The position numbers and the translations under genes were made by a program. Below, one piece after another: positions 22,823 to 33,944 of a DNA stretch of 64,000 nucleotides; positions within the stretch are counted from its first letter, which is position 1, and each line of letters opens with the position of its first letter. Below the pieces are notes generated by a model. The model had not been told where the DNA came from and ran no database searches. It saw only the letters and a list, made by a program, of their open reading frames with translations. The stretch comes from Polytrichum commune (Eukaryota > Streptophyta > Polytrichopsida > Polytrichales > Polytrichaceae), in NCBI GenBank assembly GCA_950295325.1, contig OX485809.1:4402001-4466000 (forward strand), given 5' to 3'.

Positions 22823-25339
22823 AAATCATCTTCAACCACCCCTCACTTGGAAGTTAATCTTTAAATGTTAAGGATGAAGTTGATTTTATTCCCACACCTC
22901 TAACCAAGGTAAACTACAAGAGAGGAGATGTTTAATATTCCAAAAAACAAACATTACAACTATGAAAGATGTTCAAAATAGTAAAATCAAGAAATCACGT
23001 GGAGTTTTGTTAGCATCATTCAAAAACATTCATCAACCAATTTCACATTATGTCAAAAATTCAATATTCCTCATGTATATTTGGGGGGCTAACAATGACA
23101 TATTGTTATCCTTACTAGATATGATGACTAGAATCCCAAATAACTAGATTGTTTTTCTACCCAGTTTTGGTTAAGAACCTCCACCTCTGAAACAAGAACC
23201 CAACCACGACACTTTGATTTGCTTACTATTTATTTATTTATTTATTTATTTCTGAGACAGAAGGCTGACAGGCCAATGCCAAGCACAAGAGGCAGTTGAC
23301 CACCTGGCAAAGTTTTCCGTCAAGTAGAGAGGAGGTTTCAATTGCTTACTAAACCTTTGTAATGCCCCATACATCCAAACTAAAAGCTATTTACATTCTT
23401 TATTAGGGAATCAAGAATCATGAGGAAAATGGGTATGGCCTCCATATGGATTTGCTAATCATTTCCTACTAATTGTGTGTCTAAACATCCTAGGAGAAGC
23501 GGCCTAATAATAATAATAAAATCCCCATTTTAGGCTCACTAACCTTAGCTCCAACAGGCTCAAATAAGAGCCCACTTCCAACATGCAAGATGGAGAGGCC
23601 TCAATCAATGAAGTTCAACCTCATAGTAGGGAGGTACACTACTTTGAGATCTCTAAGGGACATGGGAGCTTAAATGGGAGCTTTCTAAGGTTTATGGGAC
23701 TTAAATGGGCAAGTTTTTGTGGTTAGCCATGATTCTCAACTTGGATGTCAAAGTTAGGAAAGGAATCTAGGATCGTAAATGTGATATGAGATTTTAGTAA
23801 CAATCTATGGAAGTTTCTTATTTTTTATGTTGTTGTAATGATTTCTCAAAGTCAAAAGTGTTGGAACCATAAAAAGATCATTTAGCCCCCCCCCCCCTAA
23901 TTATGTTGAGTGTTGAACCTAGAATGGTATCACATTTTGAGTTGGTTGTCCAATCTCTTCTAAACACACGTCTTTTTAGAATCCGTTCTTAGTTCCACAC
24001 CAAACCACCCACCACTCAATTATAGGTGACCTAATTAAGATACATGATGGAATTTAGACACATTTATCTTAAATCCCAACTATTTTATTTATTTTTCCTT
24101 TTGAATTCAAACTTGCATATAACATTACTCAACAAGAAGAATTTTGTTTTGTGGGGCGAAGTGGTTCTCAAACCTTACACTACAATTTTGCAATACCATA
24201 TTGAATTTGAGCCATACATGGGAAGTGAACACAACTCATTTACTGAGCAATGTTATTCGAATCACCGCCACTCTCAAATACTCCACCTTGCCCACTGACC
24301 CAAGCACCCCTAGGATGCTTCGACTCTCCCACCTTGAACTTTGAGGTAACCTTCCTAACTTATAGCAAACGTTCATGACACTAACACCCAAGTCTCAACG
24401 GTTTTTACTTTTGAACTTAGCAGCTTCGTCCAATAGAGCTTGCCCTCAAGATGGCGGTTTGATTTCCAAACACCTACCGAGGAGGTCACATAAAACCTAA
24501 CCCCCTTAGGTTCATTGTTGATTCATCCTTATTGAAGCTCACTAAACCAATTTGGGGTCTGTGACCCCGATTTGGGGATTAATTCAACTTTGAATAATAA
24601 TCTTTGGGCTCTACAATAGTAATTAGCATTCTCACCCTCCCCCAGGTCATCCTCCCCCTTGATAGGTGTTGTGAAACACTCCCTGTCAACAAGGAGAAGT
24701 AAGGTAGAAATACCATAACCCGTTAACCACCCTCTAGCCATGCACTAGACCGCCGTCATAATGGTGAAGTGCCATTTCTAAAACGGATCATGGCTCAGCG
24801 GCAACTTCAATGTGTGTACACTTAGTGTAGCCAATGGGAGTCAAGTGTTAATGTACTCATGAGGTAACCGATTTAGGTGATGTTCAATATGGAAATGCAG
24901 AACACCGTGTTCGGTGTAGGGAGAATCTAGTGAACGAGTAGGGGTTTGGACAACTTTCCACTTTGAAAAATTGTACTATTTTTTGTATAGAGCAGAAAAA
25001 TATGAAACAACTTGCATTTCTCGTGAATCCTTCTCGTCTATCTTGGAAAATTATCTCATGATTGTCAGACCAAATCTTCAATGCGAATCACCTTATTTTC
25101 ATGGGTTATGGTATTTCCACCTTAGCCTACAGACAAAGAGGCACTTCACTCATGCCCGCATATCATTCTTACATTGGTTAAGACCCACTTGAATTCCTCA
25201 TGGAGACCACATTCAAACACTAGTGAAGATTACATAGATCACTCTCTATCATCGAATGCATCCATTAAGTGGCATATGACAGTGTGTGGGGACATTTTTG
25301 GGCATAATTGGTTTTTTGGGCATACTCGGTCAAAAGCCT
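22823..25339. other. Intergenic, mostly unassigned
   Basis: Contains a TTTA microsatellite (about 23228-23252), a C12 run (23886-23897) and, at 23400-23510, a partial match to family F. No gene recognised. Confidence 0.4.
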
Positions 25340-25580
25340 AGTTTTTTCCAGTTTCAACTGGTTAAATTATGATCGTTCGGTTTTTCTTTATTGATTGAAG
25401 GCATATCGCATAGATTCTTCTAAAATGGTCAGTGATTTTCCTCAAGTCTTGAACTTCAACCAGTTATTCCTCAAACTCAACCGGTTCATCTGTAACTAGC
25501 ACTCGGTTCTCCCCGATTATTGCCATGTGTACTTGACCCCTAAATGCCTCTGACTGGTTTTATTTCCTTTGTTGCACTCG
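25340..25580 (+). repeat. Dispersed repeat family G, copy 2
   Basis: Carries TCAACCGGTTCATCTGTAAC and TTCAACCAGTTATTCCTCAA, shared with 22175-22330 (inverted) and 52830-53012. Confidence 0.55.
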
Positions 25581-26804
25581 AAATGGAAGGTTACCTCCTT
25601 GTCGGCGGATTCAACATGTATGAGTGGCACTAAGGCAAATTTCAATGGTAATTAATCATAAGAAGCACATCTTGAAAGAATCCTACAATAAGTCATAAGT
25701 AGATGTTATAAACTAGGCTTGTAGTTGCACTTGTTGGTATGAAATGATAATAAATTGGATATCAGATTATTCAAAAGCAAGTTCCAGTTATGTGAAGTAT
25801 CAATTTCCAAAGATCAATAACATATGTGCAGTATTGTGAATGTTTAATACAGAAATTACTTATCAACTGTATAAGATTTGCAAAAAAATTATGTATGTCC
25901 TTTCTCTCAAAATTATACTGGGTTATGAGAAAGTATGAGCTTCATACAATCATGGTCACAAAATTACAAAAACACAACCCAGTTGTGTCACAGAATTAAA
26001 CTACATGCCCTGGACTCTTGAGAACATCTCAAAGCTCAAAAGTCAGAGGATCAAAGACCTATAATGAGGGTCATAACATCTCATATAACATTGGCACCTT
26101 ATGTGAACAAATAGGAACCACCCTCTTTCGAGGTGGAAATGGTTGTACGATTGAAGTAAAAAAAAGTTTACACAAAGTGAGAGAAGGAGCCTAAAAGGAA
26201 TTATGCAAAACCTTCTTGTCACCATACTCGTCAGTATGTGCTAGGATCTCTAACTGTACGCGATCACTTATAGTCCACTTTTGAACCATCAAAAGCAGCA
26301 TGCTCAACTGCACATCAGAAATTTCCAAAGGCAAAATCTAGTATGTTAAGATGATCAAATATTGAAATAACATCACAATTTTTGAATTATTGTCATGATA
26401 ATTATATTCTTTCCATATTTCCATCTACCATACACATACGTTATACTACATTATAACTTATAGCCACAGTATACTACTATCTAGCAATTTTGCTACACTA
26501 AATTAAGCCATTACTTATAACACAATCAATTTATACACCACATGGTGTAATTTCAACGTAATAATTTCACATTTGAAAGTTTGTCATGCAGGACATTATA
26601 ACATGGTAGCAGTCAAGTGTGATGTGTTCAATTAAGACCAATATGCACAAAGATAAGACAAATAAATGTCTTTTTCTTTCTTTTTTTGAGAGTTTGACAC
26701 TGTCTTGATTCCAGTAACAAAGAGTTGTGTCTAAAATCTATCCTATCACAATGGAGAAAAGATAGCACTCTTACGTTTTACCGATACAGATTGATGTTAT
26801 CCAG
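25581..26804. other. Region downstream of gene B
   Basis: Would hold the 3'UTR and polyadenylation site of the RIN4 gene just left of its stop codon (26805). No canonical AATAAA on the minus strand is obvious within about 200 nt. Nothing else recognised. Confidence 0.4.
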
Positions 26805-29800
26805 TCACAAAATGGTGCAGCTGCCACAACCCTGTCTCATCAAATATACAAAATTAGATTAAATAAAATACTCATCAAGACCTCTTGTTGCGAGGACCAC
26901 AAACTCCAACATAACCAATGTGAAGCTTTTAAAGAATGATGAAAGGACTGATATTATTACTTCCCCTCACACTGAAAAAAAAGGTTACCAAACTACTAAT
27001 ACTTACTGTTTTAGCTGGAACTGGTTTCATCTGGCTCCTGTCATCATTGCGCAATGGAGATTCATTACTCATCCTTGAATTATACACAGGTTCCCCTGAT
27101 TTCTTCTCATGTGACAGTTTCTGAAAAATCACGGTGTAACCTTCTCCCGCCGTAGGATCTTTGGGATCCCATGTCCCAAACTTGGGCAAGGCACCGCCCT
27201 TCTGCTGTGGACATGCGACAACTATAACATGAGCTAAGATGTGTAAAAAGTAACATAAATAAGTGCAAGGAATAAAAACTACATAGTAGAATTATCCTCC
27301 AACTTAACATAACTTTAGGTCGGGAGTGGGTTGTTTTGCATACCACACCTTCCATGCTTGGTGAGTTTTTGGTGCGTGCTCGAAAGGCAGTGTAGAGGTA
27401 TGAACAAGGAACATTCTATAACAGTTCAATGAGGGTCAACTCATTTTGGCATGCCAAGAGGTGCTAAATGAGTTTGGCCCTCAAAGAACCAGAAATAGGT
27501 TGGTCTTCAGTCACATTCAAACACTACCTCCAAGCACGCACCACAAGTGGAAAGAATTTACTGATTTTGTATGCAAAACAACCAATTAAAAATAAGGGGA
27601 CCAACTCCAACAAAAAGTCACATTGAGTTAAAGGATCACTCCATCATCAAAAGGAAAGACAGGAGGAAATGCTGGCTTTAGAGTTCACACAAAGGGCTAA
27701 AGAAGCAACGGATGCACATGCAGAATTGAATTTCCTCGTACCGGCTCCTCCATTCTTGCAACGCCTGAGTTCCGACCCCGAGAGTTCCTTGGTATACTAG
27801 CCTCAGAGCCCGCACCCTGTCGAACAGACTCTCTGGAAGCCTGTCTGTTTGCATGAGCATGATGAAGTGGTGAACGTTCAGGATTGTGTCCTGAACCCTC
27901 ATTATTCCCATCTCTATCTACCGTAGCCCGCCGACCTGTGCCCACATTTTAAAACCAAATCCCAGCACTGCTCAGATTATGAATGTAGGTTCTCTCAGCT
28001 TGTTGATGGCAAAAGGATGGAAAGGTTCAGAAGGAACTTTTGGAACGAATCTGTAAATTTTGGAACACACAAAAGAGGAGATGACTCTGATGTTGCTACT
28101 GGCGTGAATTATGGTGTTGCTTCAACTTCAAGTTAGGCTGTATTCTAGATGTGAACCCAAATTGGCCATCACGAGGAATAGAGGGGACTTAGAAGACTAC
28201 TCCTGAATCTCAGAGGTGGACATCTTCAACGGGCGTGGACAAGCCGACCTGCGCTTAATCTCCCCCAAGTCAACCCGTAGGTTCCGAAATGGCTGGTTAG
28301 AAACATCAGGTTCACCCACAAACTCTCAAAATGACTGGGTGGACCATAGTAATAAAGGTGCACCGGAAATCGATTACAAGGAAGGTCACCCATCCAAGCA
28401 CTAGTCCGACCTTAAGGCGGCTTAGTCTTTGGGTTCCCATGGGATTTGGATAACAGCCGGGCTTAAGCTACCCTTTGAACACACAATCTTCTGTCTCAAG
28501 AACTTGGCTTGGATTATTTGAAGCACAAAGTAAACTTCCAGTCTGAGTCCATGTTGTCCCAGCAAGTTGCATCCGTGCATATGAATAAGTGTCCCAGGCC
28601 ATCCCCGCATCATCTGCTCAACATGCCGCCTTTGATGGACGACCGTTTTGGAACTTGGAAACTGTGGAACTGCAACTACGGAAACGCCCATGCTACCTTG
28701 CCGTTCCAGAGTTCCAAAGGCTATACTAGATTGGACCCTCCTAACAGGATGCAGAACACTCACCACCAACTCCAGGTCGTCCCACCCCAGGTGCATCACT
28801 TGATCGGCGCACCTCAAGGTCCTCTCGACTAGCACGTCTCTCATGTCGAGGACGAGTAACATGAGCTTCGTCTGCTTCCCAGAAAGATGTGCCCAGTGAG
28901 ATAACTCACGTATTTTAATTGCAGAATTGAGAATAAGCATTTTGTTAGCAGAAGCAGAAGCAGTCACATGTCTAGACCACTGTTGTGCGGGTATCTAGAT
29001 CCAATCCGGTATCAATTAGGGTGCATGTACAGGTATAAAATATCCGACGCAGCTGGTATCACATCCTTCTACACCAGCATACCCAGGTTGGTGTCACATC
29101 CATCAATACCCACTTGATATTTGCACACATACCATTGGAAGATTCCATGATATCACCTATATACCCAGACATATTATGGATAATCTTAAGAACATGACTC
29201 GCTAGATATCAAGTTTGAGTTCTCTTTCCATTTTCTTACCCACTTGTATATGAGAAAACCGACACCCACACAACACTGGTCTAGACGACACAATTGCTTT
29301 AATCCATATAATGTTTGATGTACAAGACCTTGCTCATTGTTGGTGTGCGCCATCTTCCCGCGAGGTGCGGGTCGTTCGTTGCTCCGTTGGGGAGGAGGGG
29401 CAGGGTCACCATACATCCCGGCTAAATCTGGATTCTCAGCTGGGTCATTGGGGTTCACAAATTTTCCACCCTTACCAGCACGCGCTTGGTCAAACACCGC
29501 AGTGTATGCTGGGGCATTTGCATTGGGATCCCAGGCTCCAAATTTTGGAACATGGGGTCTCTGCATCATCAAATAAATACCAATAGCATGTGTGAGCATA
29601 ATGATCCAAATGACCTAGTGTCATTTAGGGACGCTTAAACTAGAGTTTAAGAGTCCATGACCATTGACATCTAATATCTCTCAACGGTGGAAAAGGCCGA
29701 GACTGTCCCACTGCACTTAAGACTAGAACTTGAGGACCAGAGAATGGATGGAATCACCTACAGAGAGTCCTACATCGCACGCAATAGACCATGATTCGTT

Positions 29801-30464
29801 GGTTTACCGGATTTTACACAAAACCGGGGGACCATGACACTTCCGAATCTCACAACCCTTGATTTATTATAATATATTGTGTAGAAGGCCCCACTTGAAT
29901 AGGATGGTAATGAAACAGCATATGGTTGAGAGGCCGGTCGTGGATCTCTTTACACTACACTTGAAAGCTTGCGACCACACAAATTGAAGTGGCCATATTG
30001 TAAAGTAGCCCTTAGGTCGGACGAGCGATATACAATGCTTCCTCCCGGGAAGCAAAAAGAAATCCTCACCTAAACCTCATAACCAAACACATTGCAATCC
30101 TCTCTTCCTGCACCTGTCTATGGAACCATCAATCTCATTCATCATGCCTACCATTGCAATACTGGTGCATCTTCCCAACATCCTCACCAATGTGCAACAT
30201 TCATATTACAATATAACTCTAAAACATTTACAACACCTCATAGCAGAAAATGCAAGTAATCATGGTCAGCCTGATGATCAGATCTCAGATTGCCAAAACT
30301 GCTAAGTGAACGTAACTTCTTCTGCCCATAATAGAGTCAGCAAACTTATCAGCCCTGAAAGCCATGATTTTGACATGGAAGGTGTCACTTGTCTGTACCA
30401 TTTAGAATCTAAGAGCACATCTGAACTTTCAGTAAGGAGAAATTAGAGTGTAGCTTACCGCCAT
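26805..30464 (-). CDS. RIN4: RIN4 homologue, gene B, complete six-exon gene
   Basis: Immune regulator on the inner face of the plasma membrane and target of bacterial effectors. Coding exons on the minus strand: 30464-30459 (Met-Ala), 29560-29329, 28871-28764, 27935-27742, 27204-27007, 26831-26805. Introns are GT-AG (e.g. GTAAGC, GTAAGT) and the coding length is 765 nt, an exact 254 codons plus stop. N-terminal NOI domain: VPKFGAW (residues 6-12), YTAVFDQAR, NPNDPAENPDL. The middle is disordered: RPRHERRASRED, then NPERSPLHH, as in RIN4s. C-terminal NOI: LPKFGTW (186-192), GYTVIF with Thr204 at the position of Arabidopsis Thr166. The tail ends GCGSCTIL, with two Cys and a CaaX-like CTIL. A short leader (30465-30485) follows a CAG acceptor, implying a 5'UTR intron. 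Introns 1, 3 and 4 contain transposon-derived sequence. No frameshift or stop was found, so it is probably functional. Confidence 0.92.
27329..27583. repeat. Foldback/MITE-like element in intron 4 of gene B
   Basis: Inverted ends GGTTGTTTTGCATAC (27329-27343) and its complement (27569-27583), with a second inner pair (TTGGTGCGTGCTcg...GcAGTGT against ACACTACCTCCAAGCACGCACCACAA). Total about 255 bp. No clear target-site duplication, so the transposon class is open. Confidence 0.6.
28360..28467 (-). mobile_element. 5S-rRNA-like segment, probable Cassandra-type TRIM LTR piece, in intron 3 of gene B
   Basis: On the minus strand the text runs AAATCCCATGGGAACCCAAA, then GACTAAGCC, then GGACTAGTGCTTGGATGGG followed by TGACC. 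This has the order and spacing of the 3' half of plant 5S rRNA, including the C-box GGATGGGTGACC (28384-28396). It diverges from a true 5S gene at the 5' side and after TGACC, so it is not an rRNA gene. Cassandra TRIM retrotransposons of vascular plants carry 5S promoters in their LTRs, and this matches that pattern. LTR ends and a second LTR were not found. Confidence 0.6.
29638..30011 (+). mobile_element. Harbinger-type MITE-1, diverged copy in intron 1 of gene B
   Basis: Flanked by TTA on both sides (29635-29637 and 30012-30014). Ends GGGACGCTT and AAGTAGCCC resemble the GGGCCACTT/AAGTGGCCC ends of the other copies. Internally it shares GTGGAAAAGGC, GGGGACCATGACACT, CATATGGTTGAG and TTTACACTACACTTGAA with the copies at 38333, 52211 and 61518. 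It is shorter (374 bp) and more diverged, so it is the oldest of the four. Confidence 0.75.
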
Positions 30465-30485
30465 GTAAATGCCTCTTCAGTATAG

Positions 30486-32849
30486 CTGCCAAAAGATTAA
30501 ATGTCTCCCTCCCTGCGCCCGCAACAATTGACTCCTCTCAATACAAGAGAACATTTCCAGTAAATGATGAATAGAATCAGCTCCAAATCCAATCAACTGC
30601 AACGGACCCGAACGGTGCAAATCGCGCCCCTTTTACACTAGCGCCCGAGTTGAGAGCTTGAACTTGCAGTTTTCAGGAGTTTCATACTTGAAGTCGACAA
30701 TTTCTCATCCAAAGTTCAAACTATTCAGAGATTGACCAACCTTCAAGCTCTCAATAGTTTGAGCAAGAGTGAAGCCCATGTTCAAGGTGAGATATGAAGG
30801 GGATAATACTATTACAAAGAAGCATTCATGTCCCACAAAATGAGAGATCGAACTCTTGACATTCATAACCTAGCTCATGGAGATTAAGCTTAGGAATTTG
30901 ATTGAAAGCTTGTTATAGTCGTTCCACATAGGATCCATCTAGGCGCCATCTAAGCAACGTATTGCCAGTAACAACTTTAGCTCTCAAGTTAAAAGCTCAA
31001 GTGTTAAGTAAATTTGAGTAAACACAACATGCATAAGAAGCTCTTGAGAATACCAATGAGAATATCAATGAGAAGGATCCTTAAATCTTAAGCGCTCAAC
31101 CTCTCTATTGTAAAGGGGGCCTGATTACCCGTGGACTGCTTGAAAATGTCAAGAACTGATTTGGAGGAAATAATGCACTTGGTCCAGGGAAGCGTGAATG
31201 TCTCCTAGGTAGCACTTATTACCGAATTACAAAAAGCACACTGACACGACTGTCGAAGTTGGCCCCCACGCTCCACAATGCACATAGACATTTTAGGATA
31301 CCCAAAACTTTGAGAATTCCAAGCCTACCCTCATTTCACTTTCCCAGTACATAGAGATGACACCCCATCGTAGCGTTGTCAAGATCACAGATGGTACACT
31401 AAACATCTGATTTAGTGGGGCCACTATGAATCATCGACCCACAATAATTGTTTTGCAATCGCTGGATGGCAACTAGAAAGGGTGTCACATGACACTTGGC
31501 GCTACATGACAAGTCGGTGAAGTCCACTCACGACTCTATGTGACATGCCACACCAATTTTAATGCCACACTAAGTAGATGTTTAGCATAAGGTAGACGTG
31601 CCTAAATCGAAGGTGGCAATAATCTGGACGCCTATATTTGAATTTGATCGGTATATGATTGAGTGCTAAGCTAAGAATGGACAGCAAAAGACATGTGTTT
31701 ACAAGAGATTAGACTACGTCCTCAAAATTTGCTACCCATTCTAGGCTCGATGGATAGGGAGGACCTGTATGACCACTGAACGAGGAAGAGAATCTTCACT
31801 ACGATGATAAATAAGATATTTATATGAACTCCGAAAATTATGAGGCAAATGGCTACGGTCACGATTTGGATTTGCTAACCATGTCGCACTAATTGCGTGT
31901 TTCATATCCCACGAGAAGTAGGTGCAGAGTGGAAAGTATCCAAATAGCACACGACTATCTTAGTTTTTCTGGGCGAAACTCATACAGAAGGTTTACCAAC
32001 AATGACATATAGCCAACGGAAACAGCACCACCTCGGTTCTGGACATGTAATTGGCGCCAAAGCAAATTCTGCCCTGATGATTCCCTCAAGGTATAGGAGC
32101 AAATCGATGCGATGTAATAGACCCCACAACCAATCACTTGGGTGTAATCTGCCGAATTGAACCCAGTTTCAGACATGGCCGAGTCGGACTCTGGCAATTA
32201 ACCTTATACTCATCTCTAAGAAATTAACTCTCAGATTCTCACCCGCCTTGAGCAGCGGCAGAAAGAGTGCAGATGGATTACATAAGAATCCGCCACCATT
32301 TTAGAAACCTCGTCTTTGAGCTCTTTTCTAAGAGTACTCCCAACACCCAATTGCCCCTTCCTAGATTCGTCATCGCCAGATTGCCAATAATTCCGTAATC
32401 TAGAGCCCCGGTTTGTTCATTTCCGCAGTTTCGCATCATAGCCTTAGCGGATTATGCTGGAGTTCCACATAGCCATTCGGGCTGAAAAGTGATGATGTCT
32501 CCTCTTCTGGCCAAATTTAGAAGCCTCCCAGACATCAAACCTCATATCGAGAATTTCTGGCAATTTTCTGCCCAAGCTTCCGTGGTAACGACCCTGGCTC
32601 TAAAGTGCCCAAAGTGCTCTCCAGTTCGAGTTCTTTCTACTCACAGCATCTCGTAGGAGATCCCCCACACCTCTCAATGGCTACTTCCATGGAGAAAGGC
32701 AAATTGGCCTGATTCTCTTGTACTTTACCGATTTCTCTTCTTACAGGACTTCCAGAGATTCAGCCAAGATCTAAGGCAGCAGTACAAAAATGTCACAAGA
32801 GGGGAGAAGGAAAGGGAACAAACCTGCGAGCTCCACACTCAGATTCTAG
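30486..32849 (-). other. Probable 5'UTR intron of gene B
   Basis: Lies between the acceptor at 30486-30488 and the GC-richer upstream block. 31560-31945 is repeat family F. No coding exon seen. The extent of the intron depends on where the leader exon lies, which I could not fix; a CGCAG/GTTTGT donor near 32824-32834 is one candidate. Confidence 0.35.
31560..31945 (+). repeat. Dispersed repeat family F, copy 1
   Basis: About 385 bp matching 60220-60605. Shared words include AAGGTAGAnGTGCCTnA, GAGAATCTTCACT, ATATGAnCTCnGA, ATTTGnATTTGnTAAnCATG, TCGCACTnnTTGCGT and AGAAGTnGGTGCAG. Parts recur at 42543-42700 and 23400-23510. Confidence 0.6.
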
Positions 32850-33620
32850 CTGCAATGACGCATCAGCTGCGTCCAAAATCCAAAATTCCAAAATCTCGTC
32901 CCCAAACCAAATTGAACCCGCTCGCTCACTCGAAATTCCCCTCGCAGAATAGAATTCCAGTCCCAAACCCAAATCCTGCTTGTCTGTACTACTACAAAAT
33001 CTACACAGTCATCCGCCTACAACCACCGCCAAATTGGCATGCCAACCATAAGATCGGCAGGTCCACTCGATCCACAACCATGGCAACGAAGAAGGAGCGA
33101 TCTCGGCACTCCAATTCATCAAACCCAAAACCGAAACCAAACCGAAACTCCTCCAAATTGCACACGGCCGACCTCACGATGGTCACCGCCTCCTCTCCCT
33201 CTTTCGGTTTTAGGAGAATCGAAAGACGCCCAGCGGCTGTTTGGTGGCCCTGGAGCAAGACCTGGAGGTAATTGAGGTGTTTCCGGGCGAGCGGGCGGGC
33301 GATGGCGAGAAGAGTAGGGAATGAGAATCGAAGACAAGACAAGACCTCTGCGAAGCAGACGAAGCAGACGAAGAAGTAGAAAGGGCCCCCGAGGCGGCCG
33401 CTAGTCTCGAAATGACTCCGTTCACACCGCGTGAGTCGTAGAAGACTCCCCTTGGTCCCGAACCGCGTTCCCGACACAAGGCGTGTCCTGGGAACGCTGC
33501 GAGGCCACTACGGTTACTGGGTTTCGGAGTTGAAAGCTTGACTCTCGTGAACCCATTTTGTAAAACTTATTAAAAGGACGTGGGCTCTCTCTCTCTCTTT
33601 ATATATATATATATATATAC
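32850..33620 (-). promoter_or_regulatory. Candidate promoter and leader of gene B
   Basis: Markedly richer in GC and CpG than the surroundings (33050-33500). On the minus strand the (TA)n tract at 33600-33619 followed by GA repeats (33583-33598) gives a TATA-like element, with room for a start site near 33570. Minus-strand orientation fits the RIN4 gene downstream. Assignment rests on composition and position only; the long open frames here in several phases are a by-product of high GC. Confidence 0.35.
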
Positions 33621-33944
33621 ACTAGGCATGTGGGTGTTATTTTTTTTTCTTTTTCATGCTCTTCAACTTCTACCAATTAGATTTACACAACATAATGTGT
33701 GTTGCATAATTAGCAAATCTGCAATGAAACACATGCAAAAATCGGATTGAAAATCAGACCTCCCTTGAATCAGTTATGCTTGTTGGAAGCGCATCTTTGT
33801 TGATTTCTTCACTGCATATATAAGTGGTTATTGATATTTGAAGATGTAGTCCAATCTCTTTTAAACATGTGTCTTCATGGTGTTTGCTCTTTGATCCTCA
33901 CCGGAGCAGATTCCCATCAAATATAGGGGTCCGATTAAGAAAAC

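Noticed and set aside
27678..27911. Alternative frame MGIMRVQD...
   Set aside because: Shadow of RIN4 exon 4, whose correct frame gives NPERSPLHH and splices in phase with exons 3 and 5.
28360..28467. A genuine 5S rRNA gene
   Set aside because: Only the 3' half resembles 5S and it diverges after TGACC; a Cassandra-type LTR explains it better.
28422..28967. Minus-strand open frame of 181 codons
   Set aside because: It is in a different frame from RIN4 exon 3 (28764-28871) and runs across that exon and the 5S-like repeat, so it is a shadow.
33001..33479. Open frames on both strands
   Set aside because: High local GC produces long frames in five phases. The position fits a promoter/leader of gene B better than a protein gene.
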